A program made the translations under genes and the position numbers. DNA of 64,000 nt from Microbacterium mangrovi (lineage in GTDB: Bacteria; Actinomycetota; Actinomycetes; Actinomycetales; Microbacteriaceae), in NCBI RefSeq assembly GCF_000802305.1, contig NZ_JTDK01000008.1, positions 62,001 through 126,000 on the forward strand, in the 5' to 3' direction. Below are positions 33,683 to 43,095 of the stretch, piece after piece (position 1 is the stretch's first letter; each line of letters starts with the position of its first letter). The notes below the pieces were generated by a model. It had not been told where the DNA came from and made no database searches. It saw only the letters and a list, made by a program, of their open reading frames with translations.

Positions 33683-34771
33683 ATGAGTCAGGACCTCAAA
33701 CCGAGTCAGGCGGCCACCCCCGCCCCGGCTTCGGCGGGTGCCCCGTCCGAGGCATCCAATCGCGTGAAACTTGGCTGGTCGAACCGGCTGCTGGCACGCC
33801 CCGAGTTCGGCGCGGCGGTCGCCGCGGTCATCATCCTCATCTTCTTCCTCATCATCGCGCCGTCGTTCCGCTCGGCCGACTCGATCTTCACCGTCCTGTA
33901 CCAGGCATCCACCATCGGCATCGTCGCCGTCGGCGTCGGCATGCTCATGATCGGCGGCGAGTTCGACCTGTCCGCCGGCGTCATGGTCACCACCGCGGGC
34001 CTGTTCAACGCGCTGTTCAGCTACTACCTGGGCATCAACCTCATCGTCGGCGCGATCACGTCGCTCGTGTTCTGCCTCGCCGTCGGGTTCCTCAACGGCT
34101 ATCTCGTGATGCGCACCGGCATCCCCAGCTTCCTCATCACGCTCGGCTCGTTCTTCGTACTGCAGGGCGCCAACCTCGGCATCACCAAGCTCGTCTCGGG
34201 CACCGTATCGAGCCCCGACATCTCGCAGATGGACGGCTACCAGTTCATGTCCACCCTGTTCGCCGGCTCGTTCACGATCGCCGGGGTCACCGTCTGGAAC
34301 ACGGTCATCTTCTGGTTCGTGTTCGTCGCCCTCTCCGGCTGGGTGCTGCAGCGCACCAAGGTCGGCAACTGGATCTACGCGGTCGGCGGCAACGCGGCAT
34401 CCGCCCGCGCCGTCGGTGTGCCGGTGGTGCGCGTGAAGATCGGCCTGTTCATGACGGTGTCGTTCCTCGCCTGGTTCGTCGGCATGCACACCCTCTACCG
34501 GTTCAACACCCTGCAGGCCGGCAACGGCGTCGGCAACGAATTCCTGTACATCATCGCCGCGGTCGTCGGCGGCACGCTGATGACGGGCGGCTACGGCAAC
34601 GCGATCGGCGTCGCGATCGGCGCGTTCATCTTCGGGATGACCTCGCTCGGCATCGTCTACGCCGGGTGGGATCCGAACTGGTTCCGCAGCTTCCTCGGCG
34701 TGATGCTCGTCCTCGCCGTGCTCGTGAACCTCTACGTCAAGCAGCTCTCGACCAAGCGAAAGGTGGGTTGA
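33683..34771 (+). CDS. Sugar ABC transporter permease (RbsC-like)
   Basis: A 362-residue membrane protein of the BPD_transp_2 family. A polar Ala/Pro-rich N-terminus of about 40 residues is followed by some 9-10 membrane segments. Family blocks include VGMLMIGGEFDLSAGVMV, FLNGYLVMRTGIPSFLITLG, VGGNAASARAVGVPV, and GGTLMTGGYGNAIGVAIGA near the end. The ATG at 33683 has AAAGGAG 7 bases upstream; the open frame upstream overlaps the binding-protein gene and is not coding. It is followed after 5 bp by the ATPase. One permease and one single-domain ATPase would work as homodimers. Confidence 0.92.
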   Translation: MSQDLKPSQAATPAPASAGAPSEASNRVKLGWSNRLLARPEFGAAVAAVIILIFFLIIAPSFRSADSIFTVLYQASTIGIVAVGVGMLMIGGEFDLSAGVMVTTAGLFNALFSYYLGINLIVGAITSLVFCLAVGFLNGYLVMRTGIPSFLITLGSFFVLQGANLGITKLVSGTVSSPDISQMDGYQFMSTLFAGSFTIAGVTVWNTVIFWFVFVALSGWVLQRTKVGNWIYAVGGNAASARAVGVPVVRVKIGLFMTVSFLAWFVGMHTLYRFNTLQAGNGVGNEFLYIIAAVVGGTLMTGGYGNAIGVAIGAFIFGMTSLGIVYAGWDPNWFRSFLGVMLVLAVLVNLYVKQLSTKRKVG

Positions 34772-34776
34772 CGGCC

Positions 34777-35673
<897 letters not shown>

Positions 35674-35682
35674 TGGGATGGT

Positions 35683-35876
35683 GTCGCCGGCGGAGGGGAT
35701 GCGACGAGGGGAGGACGCCCGAGGCCCGAGGCATCCTCCCCTCGCGCCATCACCTCCCCTCGCGACGCCCACCGGAGGGACACGGTTGGGCGTCGCCGGC
35801 GGAGGAAAGACGACCACGGGAGGACGCCCGAGGCCCGAGGCATCCTCCCCTCGCGCCATCACCTCCCCTCGCGACG
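35683..35876. repeat. Two direct 85-bp repeats with internal hairpin
   Basis: Units at 35683-35767 and 35792-35876 are identical from GGGAGGACGCCC to the end and differ only in the first third. Each holds an imperfect hairpin (GAGGGGAGGA...TCCTCCCCTC). They fill the gap between the convergent ABC and LacI genes and may terminate both. Confidence 0.8.
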
Positions 35877-35885
35877 GGGCGGGCG

Positions 35886-36875
35886 TCAGGCGCGGGGCGG
35901 GGCGGTGGTGCCGCGCACGACGAGGGCGGGGGCGAGGGTGCGGTGCGCGGGTGCCGCAGTTGATCCGCCCATGCGGGATGCCAGCAGCCGCCCGGCCTCC
36001 CGCCCCACGTCGGTGCTCCGGTCGTCGATCGTGGTGAGGTCGATGAGCCGCGCGCCGGCGAGGGCCGAGTTGTCGTAGCCGACGACGGACAACCGGCCGG
36101 GCACGTCCCACCCGAGTTCGCGGGCCGCGCCCAGGACGCCGACCGCCATGGTGTCGTTGGCCGCGAAGATCGCGGTCGCGTCGGGATGCCGGCGCAGTAC
36201 GTCGAGCGCGGCACGGTATCCCTCGGGCTCGGTGGCTCCCGGCGCCGGCGTGCCGACGACGGCGTCGATGCCGGCCGCGGCGAGCACGGCGGTCGCGCTC
36301 TCGGTGCGCGCCGTGCTCGCTCCGCCCGTGGCCGGCAGGTGCGCGATGCGGCGATGGCCGAGCGCCAGCAGGTGCTCCACCGCGAGGCGCGCGCCGAGGC
36401 GGTCGTCGTTCGCGACCGAGTCGGTGTCCGGGGCGGCCTGGGCGCGGGTGCCGGCGATCACGAGCGGCGGCGCCCCCGGACCGAGGAGCGCCGCGGGCAC
36501 GTCCATCGCCACGACGATCCCGTCGACCCGGCTGGAGAGCAGGCCCTCGACGGGGTCTTCGGCGGCGGATGCCGTCGCGACATCCACCACGCTCAGGCGA
36601 TAGCCCTCTGGCCCAAGCACCTCATGGAGGCCGCGGGCGAGGTCGATGAACCAAGGGTTCGCGTAGTCGTCGATGAGCAGCCCGACCGCCTGGGTGCGGT
36701 CGGAGGCCAGCGCGCTTGCGGCGCGGCTCGGCCGGTACCCGAGCTCGCGAATCGCGGTTTCCACGGCGTGTCGGGACGCGTCGCTGACGCGCGGCGACCC
36801 GCGCAGGACGAGCGAGACGAGCGATTTGGACACCCCCGCGGCGGCTGCGACGTCGTAGATGGTCGGACGCGACAT
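35886..36875 (-). CDS. LacI-family transcriptional regulator
   Basis: A 329-residue LacI protein: HTH TIYDVAAAAGVSKSLVSLVLRG at the very N-terminus, hinge YRPSRAASALASDRTQAVG, and sensor blocks IFAANDTMAVGVLG and VVGYDNSALAGARLIDLTTID. The ATG at 36875 gives the standard short lead MSRPTI; the frame upstream of it overlaps the promoter and has a non-protein composition. It is divergent from the 37003 dehydrogenase across a region with the perfect palindrome TGGAGCGCTCCA. It most likely represses that dehydrogenase/isomerase pair, and possibly also the paralogous pair at 29014/30351, which has a similar palindrome core. Confidence 0.92.
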   Translation of the reverse strand: MSRPTIYDVAAAAGVSKSLVSLVLRGSPRVSDASRHAVETAIRELGYRPSRAASALASDRTQAVGLLIDDYANPWFIDLARGLHEVLGPEGYRLSVVDVATASAAEDPVEGLLSSRVDGIVVAMDVPAALLGPGAPPLVIAGTRAQAAPDTDSVANDDRLGARLAVEHLLALGHRRIAHLPATGGASTARTESATAVLAAAGIDAVVGTPAPGATEPEGYRAALDVLRRHPDATAIFAANDTMAVGVLGAARELGWDVPGRLSVVGYDNSALAGARLIDLTTIDDRSTDVGREAGRLLASRMGGSTAAPAHRTLAPALVVRGTTAPPRA

Positions 36876-36894
36876 CCTCTTCCTCGATTCGTTA

Positions 36895-36945
36895 TTGACA
36901 GGACATATGCACAAGACTATCGTGGACGCCTGTTGGAGCGCTCCA
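36895..36945 (+). promoter_or_regulatory. Promoter with IolR-like box and LacI operator TGGAGCGCTCCA
   Basis: TTGACA at 36895-36900 and TATCGT at 36918-36923 (17-bp spacing) form a good promoter towards 37003. The -35 overlaps TGACAGGACA (reverse TGTCCTGTCA, 9/10 to KGWCHTRACA). A perfect 12-bp palindrome at 36934-36945 lies just after the expected transcript start. Confidence 0.7.
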
Positions 36946-37002
36946 CTGAGCTGAGCGTATCCGGCATCCGGACTCCACCCACCACCCCCACGAAGGAAAC
37001 AC

Positions 37003-38196
37003 ATGAGCACGACCGACATCGGTGTCGCCGTCATCGGCGCCGGCATGGCGGGCAAGGCGCACGCCGCCGCCTACCGCAGCGCCACCACCGTCTACAGTGC
37101 GTCCCTGCCGCCCGTGAGGCTCGTCTCGATCGCCGACGTCTACGAACCGGCCGCGATTCAGACCGCCGAGCGATTCGGGTACGAGCGCCACGACACGTCC
37201 TGGCAGGCGATCGTCGACGCCGACGACATCGACGTGGTGTCGGTCGTCGTCGCCAACCGCCTCCATCGCGAAATCGTCGAGGCGCTGCTCGCGGCCGGCA
37301 AGCACGTGCTGTGCGAGAAGCCCCTGTCGGACACGATGGGGGACGCCGAGGCCATGGTCGCCGCCGCAGACCGGGCTTCGACGATCGCCCGGATCGGTCT
37401 CACCTTCCGCCGCTCCCCCGGCTTCGCGCTCGTCAACAAGCTCGCCAAGGATGGCGCACTGGGGCGCATCTACAACGTGGATGCCTCCTACTGGACGGAC
37501 TACGCCGCCGACCCCGCCGTGCCGATCAGCTGGCGCTTCAAGGGACCGGCCGGCTCCGGCGCCCTTGCGGACGTCGGAAGCCACCTCAGCTACCTCGCCG
37601 AGTTCGTCGCCGACAGCGAGATCGTCTCGGTGCACGGCGGCACGCTGAACACCGTCATCCCGCAGCGGCCGAAGCCGGCCGGCGCGATCTCCGGCCGCGG
37701 CAGGGTCGAGGTCACCGACGAGTTCGACACCGTCGAGAACGACGACGTCGCAACCTTCAGCGCGCTGCTCGCAAACGGCGCCAACGCCACCCTGCAGGTC
37801 TCGCGCGTCGCCGCCGGCCACCCCAACTCTCTCGCCGTTCAGGTCTTCGGTGAGAAGGGCGCCGCACGGTTCGACTTCCGTCACCCGAGCGAGGTCGAGC
37901 TGTTCCTGCACGACGACGATCCGGCCCTCGCCGGCTGGCGCACCATCGTGCTCGGCCCCGACCACCCCTATTGGCGCGGCGGACTCCCGATGGACGCCCC
38001 CGGCGTCGGCGTCGGCCAGAACGAGGGCTTCGTGTTCCAGGCCCGCGCGTTCCTCGAAGAGGTCGCCGGCATCCCGGAATCCGAATCCCTGCCCCGCAAC
38101 GCGGACTTCGCGGACGCCCTTCGGAACATGAAGCTGCTGGATGCCGCCGCGCGGTCGGCCCTCACCGGCGGCGCGACCGTCACGATCGGAGACTGA
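37003..38196 (+). CDS. Gfo/Idh/MocA family oxidoreductase
   Basis: A 397-residue dehydrogenase starting at an ATG with AAGGAAAC upstream. The Rossmann motif is VAVIGAGMAGKAHAAAYRSA, the EKP motif HVLCEKPLSDTMGDAE and the catalytic-domain block GSGALADVGSHLSYLAEFV. It is clearly homologous to 29014-30216 in length and motif spacing. The next gene starts 1 bp after its stop, so the two are one operon under a LacI palindrome and an IolR-like box. It probably oxidises a cyclitol or sugar whose product is handled by the TIM-barrel partner. The cofactor cannot be distinguished from the motif alone. Confidence 0.91.
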   Translation: MSTTDIGVAVIGAGMAGKAHAAAYRSATTVYSASLPPVRLVSIADVYEPAAIQTAERFGYERHDTSWQAIVDADDIDVVSVVVANRLHREIVEALLAAGKHVLCEKPLSDTMGDAEAMVAAADRASTIARIGLTFRRSPGFALVNKLAKDGALGRIYNVDASYWTDYAADPAVPISWRFKGPAGSGALADVGSHLSYLAEFVADSEIVSVHGGTLNTVIPQRPKPAGAISGRGRVEVTDEFDTVENDDVATFSALLANGANATLQVSRVAAGHPNSLAVQVFGEKGAARFDFRHPSEVELFLHDDDPALAGWRTIVLGPDHPYWRGGLPMDAPGVGVGQNEGFVFQARAFLEEVAGIPESESLPRNADFADALRNMKLLDAAARSALTGGATVTIGD

Positions 38197-38197
38197 C

Positions 38198-39205
38198 ATG
38201 CGACTCGGCCTGTACAACGCCATCCTCCACGACCGTCCCCTGCCCGACGCGCTGCGCGTCATCGCCGACAACGGGCTCACCGGCATCGAGCTGAACACCG
38301 GCGGATTCCTGCCGCCGGTGCACGTTCCGCACTTCGACGACATCCTGGTGAGCGACACCGCCCGCGACGACTACCTCGGGGTCTTCGAGGGGACGGGCGT
38401 GTCGATCGCGGGCCTGAACTGCAACGGCAACCCGCTGCACCCGGGCCCCGCGATCGGGCCGGTGCACGCGGAGGACATCCGCCGCAGCATCCTCCTCGCC
38501 GAACGCCTCGGGCAGCACCGGGTCGTCACCATGTCGGGCCTGCCCGGCGACAGCCCCACCTCCACACGTCCGAACTGGATCGTGAACGCGTGGAACTCCG
38601 CCGCCCTCGACATCGCGAACGCGCAGCTGAAGACCGCCGCCGACTTCTGGCGCGAAATGGACCGCTTCGCCGCCGACCACGACGTCAAGGTCGCCCTCGA
38701 GCTGCACCCGCAGAACGTCGTGTTCAACGTGCGCACCGTCGAGCAGCTCGTCGAGGCGACCGGCGCGACGCATGTGGGCGTCGAGCTGGATGCCTCACAC
38801 CTGTTCTGGCAGCAGATGGATCCGGTCGCCGTGGTGCGCCACCTCGGACCCCTCGTGTTCCACGCGGCGGCCAAGGACATCCGCGTCAACCCCGAGTACG
38901 CGCAGCTGAACGGCGTGCTCGACAACGGGTTCCGCCGGATGCGAGAGGATGAGCAGCGCACGAGCCTCGGCGGCGACGAGTGGGTCAACGAGTGGCCGAA
39001 GGACTCCTCGTGGGACTTCGTCGCGCTCGGCAAGGGCCACCCGGTCGAGTACTGGACCGAGTTCCTGCGGGCCCTGCGCGACGTCGACCCGGACATGCTC
39101 GTGAACATCGAGCACGAAGACGTCTCCCTCGGCCGCGAAGAGGGCGTCGCCGTCGCCGCGCAGGTGCTGCTCGCCGCGGATGCCGCCCTGGAGGCGAACC
39201 TGTAG
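38198..39205 (+). CDS. TIM-barrel sugar phosphate isomerase/epimerase-like protein (paralogue of 30351-31283)
   Basis: A 335-residue TIM barrel with the same landmark series as the 30351 gene: IAGLNCNGNPLHPGPA, VVTMSGLPGDSPTSTRPNW, the metal Glu in VALELHPQNVVFN, ELDASHLFWQQMDP and FHAAAKDIRVNPE. A later insertion (NEWPKDSSWDFVALGKGHP) explains its greater length. It follows the dehydrogenase with a 1-bp gap and is closed by a strong hairpin. Similar proteins pair with Gfo/Idh enzymes in inositol and in keto-glycoside pathways. The usual small DUF6379 partner of the C-glycoside-cleaving TIM barrels is not present nearby. Confidence 0.88.
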   Translation: MRLGLYNAILHDRPLPDALRVIADNGLTGIELNTGGFLPPVHVPHFDDILVSDTARDDYLGVFEGTGVSIAGLNCNGNPLHPGPAIGPVHAEDIRRSILLAERLGQHRVVTMSGLPGDSPTSTRPNWIVNAWNSAALDIANAQLKTAADFWREMDRFAADHDVKVALELHPQNVVFNVRTVEQLVEATGATHVGVELDASHLFWQQMDPVAVVRHLGPLVFHAAAKDIRVNPEYAQLNGVLDNGFRRMREDEQRTSLGGDEWVNEWPKDSSWDFVALGKGHPVEYWTEFLRALRDVDPDMLVNIEHEDVSLGREEGVAVAAQVLLAADAALEANL

Positions 39206-39222
39206 CGGCATCCGGCACGCGA

Positions 39223-39254
39223 ATCGGGCCCCGGCGATCCCGCCGGGGCCCGAT
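39223..39254 (+). terminator. Strong hairpin terminator after 38198-39205
   Basis: A 14-bp perfect stem (ATCGGGCCCCGGCG at 39223-39236 and its complement at 39241-39254) with a 4-base loop, 18 bp after the stop codon. No T-run follows, as is common in high-GC actinobacteria. Confidence 0.8.
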
Positions 39255-39281
39255 GTCGGTGCTGCGCCGTACACTCGAAGC

Positions 39282-39551
39282 ATGACCCCGACGGCGGCCC
39301 GAGTACTGGAGAGCGCGAAGACGCTGTCCCCTGCCGAGCGCGCCGAAATCGCCGAAGAGCTGATGCTCACGATGCAGGCGAAGGACGTCGAGGACGCAGA
39401 TCGGCGAGCCGCACTGCAGTCAGCGATCGACGCTGCCGTGCGATCCGCCGACAACGGTGAGAGCTTCCAGATTCCCGCCGACGGAACACGCGAGTTCGTC
39501 CGCGGCCTGGGGCGCGAGGCGACCAGGCTCGTCGACACCCGCCGCTCGTGA
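39282..39551 (+). CDS. Antitoxin of a RelE/ParE-type toxin-antitoxin pair
   Basis: An 89-residue acidic protein. The helix VLESAKTLSPAERAEIAEELMLTMQ is the usual opening of addiction-module antitoxins that pair with ParE/RelE toxins. A second helical block and a C-terminal segment (FVRGLGREATRLVDT) probably wrap the toxin. The ATG at 39282 lies 27 bp after the preceding terminator, so the pair has its own promoter. Its stop overlaps the toxin's GTG by 4 bp. It should neutralise the toxin and repress its own operon. The location between catabolic operons in the island fits a stabilising role. Confidence 0.82.
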   Translation: MTPTAARVLESAKTLSPAERAEIAEELMLTMQAKDVEDADRRAALQSAIDAAVRSADNGESFQIPADGTREFVRGLGREATRLVDTRRS

Positions 39552-39898
39552 CGCAGATCTACGAGATCACCCCGCCTGCGCGAGCAGACATCGTCGGGAT
39601 CCTGGTGGCCTCCTATGACAAATTCGGCTGGCGCGTCCGAGATGGCTACGAAGAACTCATCGCGACCGCAATCGACGCGATTGTGACAGACCCGATCCAG
39701 ATCGGGGTGCAGGAGCACCCCGAATTCGGTCTGGGCATCCGAGCGTGGCATCTGCGGCTAAGCCGAGACAGCGTCCCTGCGGACGTCCGACGAATCGTCA
39801 CGCCCAGGCACATCATCTTCTTTCGCGAAGCGCGCGATCGAGTGCAGATTCTCCGCGTGCTGCACGAAGCCATGAGCCTTCCCGACCAGCGATACTGA
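39548..39898 (+). CDS. RelE/ParE-family toxin
   Basis: A 116-residue protein starting at a GTG that overlaps the antitoxin stop. The fold cues are the opening strand and helix (YEITPPARADIVGILVASYDKFGW), the central VQEHPEFGLGIRAWHL strand, and the final hairpin RHIIFFREARDRVQILRVLHEAM. The HxxxFFR...V.I.RVLHE ending is highly characteristic of ParE/RelE toxins. Whether it cleaves mRNA (RelE) or poisons gyrase (ParE) cannot be decided. It runs convergently with the transaldolase gene with 26 bp between them. Confidence 0.87.
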   Translation: MTQIYEITPPARADIVGILVASYDKFGWRVRDGYEELIATAIDAIVTDPIQIGVQEHPEFGLGIRAWHLRLSRDSVPADVRRIVTPRHIIFFREARDRVQILRVLHEAMSLPDQRY

Positions 39899-39924
39899 TC
39901 GCCGCTGTTGAGCGATGCCGCAGG

Positions 39925-40998
39925 TCACACGGGCGGAAGCAGGATGTCGCGGACGACCTGGTCGAGGGCCTCGTCGGCCTCCAGGAACTGACGCAGGGTG
40001 CGCACCGTGGCGCCGAACGTGTCGAACTCGGCGGGGGTCATCCCGTCGACCTCGTACGCGCGGCGGAACTCCGGCACCTTCTCTTCGAGCGTGGCGACGA
40101 TGTGCGGGTCGACGGGCACCGCGATGCGGTCGGATGCCTCCAGGTCGTTCTCGTTGATGCGGGCCTGCCAGTCGAACGGCGGCGAGACGACGAGGTCTCC
40201 GCCCTGCAGTTCGGACCACTGCAGGTGGTTGCGGAACGCCGCCGACAGCACCCGCGAGCGGAACCCGCGCTCCTGGAACACCGCGTACGCGCGCTTCAGG
40301 GCGGCCACGCCCGCCCACTCGAGGTATCCGGGATCGATCAGGATGCGGTTCTTCGCCACCCACGCCTTCAGCCAGTCGTCCAGGCGCCCGCCCATCAGGG
40401 TGACCACCGAACCGAACTCGCGCTCCGGCATCCCCTCGGCCGCGCGCCGGTCGAGACCGCGCTCGATCGCCTCGGCGGCGGCGACCGCCTGGGGCACCGT
40501 GAACGACACCGTGACGTTGATGCTCACGCCCCGGTAGGCGGCCTCCTCGATCGCGACGAGGCCCACCGAGGTCGCCGGGATCTTCACGATGATGTTCTCG
40601 GCGAGCCCGGCGAAGTGCACCGCCTGCGCGACAAGCGCCTCGGCGTTCCGGTGCAGGCGCGGGTCGGTCTGCACCGACAGGCGTCCGTTGCGGCCGCCCG
40701 ATGCCCGGAAGGCCGGCTCCAGGAGCCTCGCCGCCTGGATCGAGAGCTCCTCGACGACCTTCCAGCCGATCTCGGACTCGGATGCCGTCGGGAACTCCGC
40801 TGCCAGCTCGGCGATGCGCGGCTTCCAGGTGTCCAGGTGCGCCCGCACGGCAGCGAGCGCGATCACCGGGTTGCACGTGGCGCCGACCGCGCCGAACTCG
40901 ATCGAGCGGGCGAGTTCCACCGGGTCGGCGGAGTCGTTCCAGAGCACGGTGGGGAAGCGCTCCGCGGCCCGGCGGGTGGCGAAGACGGGAGCGGTCAT
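39925..40998 (-). CDS. Transaldolase-family protein
   Basis: A 357-residue TIM-barrel transaldolase. The N-terminal block GAVGATCNPVIA and the Schiff-base lysine segment NIIVKIPATSVG (Lys139), followed by SINVTVSFTVPQ, are diagnostic. The length and the late KNRILIDPGYLEWAG suggest a divergent branch rather than the pentose-phosphate housekeeping enzyme. It is the last gene of the long minus-strand inositol operon, overlapping the preceding TIM-barrel gene by 4 bp. It may split or rearrange a keto-sugar acid in an alternative inositol route. This is inferred from position only. Confidence 0.9.
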   Translation of the reverse strand: MTAPVFATRRAAERFPTVLWNDSADPVELARSIEFGAVGATCNPVIALAAVRAHLDTWKPRIAELAAEFPTASESEIGWKVVEELSIQAARLLEPAFRASGGRNGRLSVQTDPRLHRNAEALVAQAVHFAGLAENIIVKIPATSVGLVAIEEAAYRGVSINVTVSFTVPQAVAAAEAIERGLDRRAAEGMPEREFGSVVTLMGGRLDDWLKAWVAKNRILIDPGYLEWAGVAALKRAYAVFQERGFRSRVLSAAFRNHLQWSELQGGDLVVSPPFDWQARINENDLEASDRIAVPVDPHIVATLEEKVPEFRRAYEVDGMTPAEFDTFGATVRTLRQFLEADEALDQVVRDILLPPV

Positions 40999-41876
40999 TT
41001 GCGGCGTCCTTCCGAGACGAGCTCGCGCAGCCGCGCGAGCTGGGAGCGCGAGACGGCGTCGGCCGCCTCGTCTTCGGCGAACACGTTCGACACCAGCAGA
41101 GCGTCGTCGCGATCGAGGTAGCCGATGGCGCCCAGCGTGCCGAACAGCTCGCTCCAGTCCACATCCCCGGCGCCGATCGCCAGATGCTGGTGGATGCGGG
41201 CCGTGTTGCCCGGCGGATTGGAGATGTACCGCAGCCCGTGCGAGCGGCGGTGGTCGAACGTGTCGGCCGTGTACACGGCACCGAGCCGGTCGCCGATTTC
41301 GGGCAGCAGCGTCGTGGCGCGGTCGCCGTAGTGGAACGTGTGGGATGCCACGTACACGAAGCCGATCGCCTTCGAGTTCAGCCCGCGCAGCACCCGCCAG
41401 GCCTCGAGGCCGTCCTCGACGAAGTCGTCGGGGTGCGGGTCGATGTTCAGGCGCAGCCCCTCGCGCTCGATGATCGGCAGCAGCTCCTCCATCGACCGGT
41501 AGAACGCCGCCTCGGACTCCTCTGCCCGCTCCGGACGCCCCGAGAACTCCGTGTTGATGACGGGCACGCCGAGCTCGACGGCGAGCTGGATGATGCGCCG
41601 GAAGTTGCGCACCGCCGCGTCGCGTTGCGGCTCGTCGGGCCAGGAGAGGCGCTGCACCGGAAGCAGGGCCGGGATGCCGACTCCGGCATCCGACGCGCGC
41701 TTCTTGAGCTGCGCGACGAGGTCGTCGTCGGCCTTCGGATACCGGAAGAACGGCGAGAAGTCGACGTGCGGCGTCAGCTGCAGATGTTCGTAGCCGAGCC
41801 GTGCGGCGACCTCGGGGAACTCCAGCAGACCGAAGTCGTGGTGGTAGGGCGTCGGGTCGAGGGCGATGCGGACCAT
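40995..41876 (-). CDS. TIM-barrel sugar phosphate isomerase/epimerase-like protein
   Basis: A 293-residue AP-endonuclease-2-like TIM barrel. It opens IALDPTPYHHDFGLLEFP and has VPVINTEFSGRPERAEESE (metal Glu), LRLNIDPHPDDFVEDG, and VYTADTFDHRRSHGLRYISNPPG with HQHLAIGAGDVDW. The N-x-D-x-H and H-x-H ligands are visible. The start at 41876 gives the normal N-terminus. It is coupled by a 4-bp overlap to the transaldolase and separated from iolG by a 111-bp gap that contains an extragenic hairpin. It probably isomerises or epimerises an inositol-derived keto compound. It is not one of the core iol enzymes, so its precise step is open. Confidence 0.87.
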   Translation of the reverse strand: MVRIALDPTPYHHDFGLLEFPEVAARLGYEHLQLTPHVDFSPFFRYPKADDDLVAQLKKRASDAGVGIPALLPVQRLSWPDEPQRDAAVRNFRRIIQLAVELGVPVINTEFSGRPERAEESEAAFYRSMEELLPIIEREGLRLNIDPHPDDFVEDGLEAWRVLRGLNSKAIGFVYVASHTFHYGDRATTLLPEIGDRLGAVYTADTFDHRRSHGLRYISNPPGNTARIHQHLAIGAGDVDWSELFGTLGAIGYLDRDDALLVSNVFAEDEAADAVSRSQLARLRELVSEGRRK

Positions 41877-41897
41877 GGTTGTCTCCTCAGTGAGAGC

Positions 41898-41979
41898 CGG
41901 TCGTTGAGCGAGAAGCGAAGCGACGAGACGAAACGACCTGGGTGAGGCGTTTCGTCTCGCTGCGCTCGCTCAACGACCG
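41898..41979. repeat. Long extragenic palindrome inside the iol operon
   Basis: Arms CGGTCGTTGAGCG (41898-41910) and complement (41967-41979), with inner arms GAGACGAAACG (41925-41935) and CGTTTCGTCTC (41948-41958). It is unrelated in sequence to the CTTCGACAGGCTCAG family. Confidence 0.75.
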
Positions 41980-41987
41980 AATCGGGG

Positions 41988-43001
41988 TCAGGCGTAGAAC
42001 GCGGGTCGGGCCGCGGCATCCACCGACTGCACGCCGCCCTGGAGGGCGCGCACGCCGGCCTCGCAACTGAGCGCGACGAGGTAGCCGTCCCACGCGTTCG
42101 GGCCGTCGACGAGGGTGCCGGCGCGCACCGCGTTCACCCAGCGCTGGATCTGCGCGTCGTAGGCGTCGGCGAACCGGGTGGTGAAGCTGACGTGCTCGCC
42201 GATCGAGAATCGACCGTCGTGCCACTGCTGCAGGCCGGCGGGCTGCCCGATGCGAGCGATGCCCTGCTCGAACACGGCCTCGGTGGCGACCTGGTAGCCG
42301 AACTGCACGCTGACGTTCATCTCGACGTCGACGAGCACACCGTTCTCGAGCTCCATGATCACGAGGATCGGTTCGCGCAGGTGCTCGGGCGACAGCGAAT
42401 TGCGCCGCGGGTACTTGACCTCGACGGTCTTCACCGGGGATCCCGCGAGCCAGGGCACCACATCGAACTCGTGCACGACGGAGTCGGTGATGAGCATCTC
42501 CTGCGTGTAGCTCTCCGGCACGGACGGGTTGCGGTGCGCGCAGCGCAGCATCAGCAGCTCACCCTCGTCACCCGAGGCGATGAGCTGCCGCAGGGCGGAG
42601 TACTGCGCGTCGAACCGACGCATGAACCCCACTTGGATGTGCGGGCGGTCGAGTCTCTGCTCGAGCTGGAGGATCTGCCACGAGGATGCCGAATCCGGCG
42701 TGAGGGGCTTCTCGCAGAGGATCGGAAGGCCGGCTTCGAGCGCGGGCACGAGCACCGGCTCGTGGAACTTGCCCGGGGTCGCGATGAGCACCGCGTCGAC
42801 CGCGTCGGCGGCGAGGGCGTCCTCGATGCGGCTGAACGCCTGCGAACCCGGGGCGTTCTGCGCGGCAGCGGCGGCGCGGCCGGCATCCGGCTCGACGACC
42901 GCCGAGACGACGGCACCCGAGATGCGGTTGGTGATGCGGGCGATGTGGTCGGCGCCCATGAGGCCGGCGCCGACGACGCCGACGCGCAGATCCGTGGTCA
43001 T
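41988..43001 (-). CDS. iolG: Inositol 2-dehydrogenase (Gfo/Idh/MocA)
   Basis: A 337-residue NAD-dependent dehydrogenase that oxidises myo-inositol to 2-keto-myo-inositol (scyllo-inosose). It has LRVGVVGAGLMGADHIARI, the EKP motif ILCEKPLTPDSASS, and TDSVVHEFDVVPWLAG carrying the catalytic HExD set typical of IolG. The length matches IolG (about 335). The ATG at 43001 has AAGGAG 8 bases upstream; an in-frame GTG farther up has none. It follows iolE in the operon after 94 bp containing a CTTCGACAGGCTCAG palindrome. Of the six family members here this is the best candidate for the main inositol dehydrogenase, by both sequence and position. Confidence 0.9.
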   Translation of the reverse strand: MTTDLRVGVVGAGLMGADHIARITNRISGAVVSAVVEPDAGRAAAAAQNAPGSQAFSRIEDALAADAVDAVLIATPGKFHEPVLVPALEAGLPILCEKPLTPDSASSWQILQLEQRLDRPHIQVGFMRRFDAQYSALRQLIASGDEGELLMLRCAHRNPSVPESYTQEMLITDSVVHEFDVVPWLAGSPVKTVEVKYPRRNSLSPEHLREPILVIMELENGVLVDVEMNVSVQFGYQVATEAVFEQGIARIGQPAGLQQWHDGRFSIGEHVSFTTRFADAYDAQIQRWVNAVRAGTLVDGPNAWDGYLVALSCEAGVRALQGGVQSVDAAARPAFYA

Positions 43002-43026
43002 TTCAGTGTCTCCTTGATTCGGCGCC

Positions 43027-43080
43027 CTGAGCCTGTCGAAGGGCATTCGCCCCCAGGGGCCTGCGCTTCGACAGGCTCAG
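43027..43080. repeat. Extragenic palindrome with CTTCGACAGGCTCAG arms
   Basis: Perfect 15-bp arms at 43027-43041 and 43066-43080, between iolE and iolG. It could act as a partial terminator or processing site inside the operon. Confidence 0.75.
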
Positions 43081-43095
43081 CGCGCATGAGCGTGG

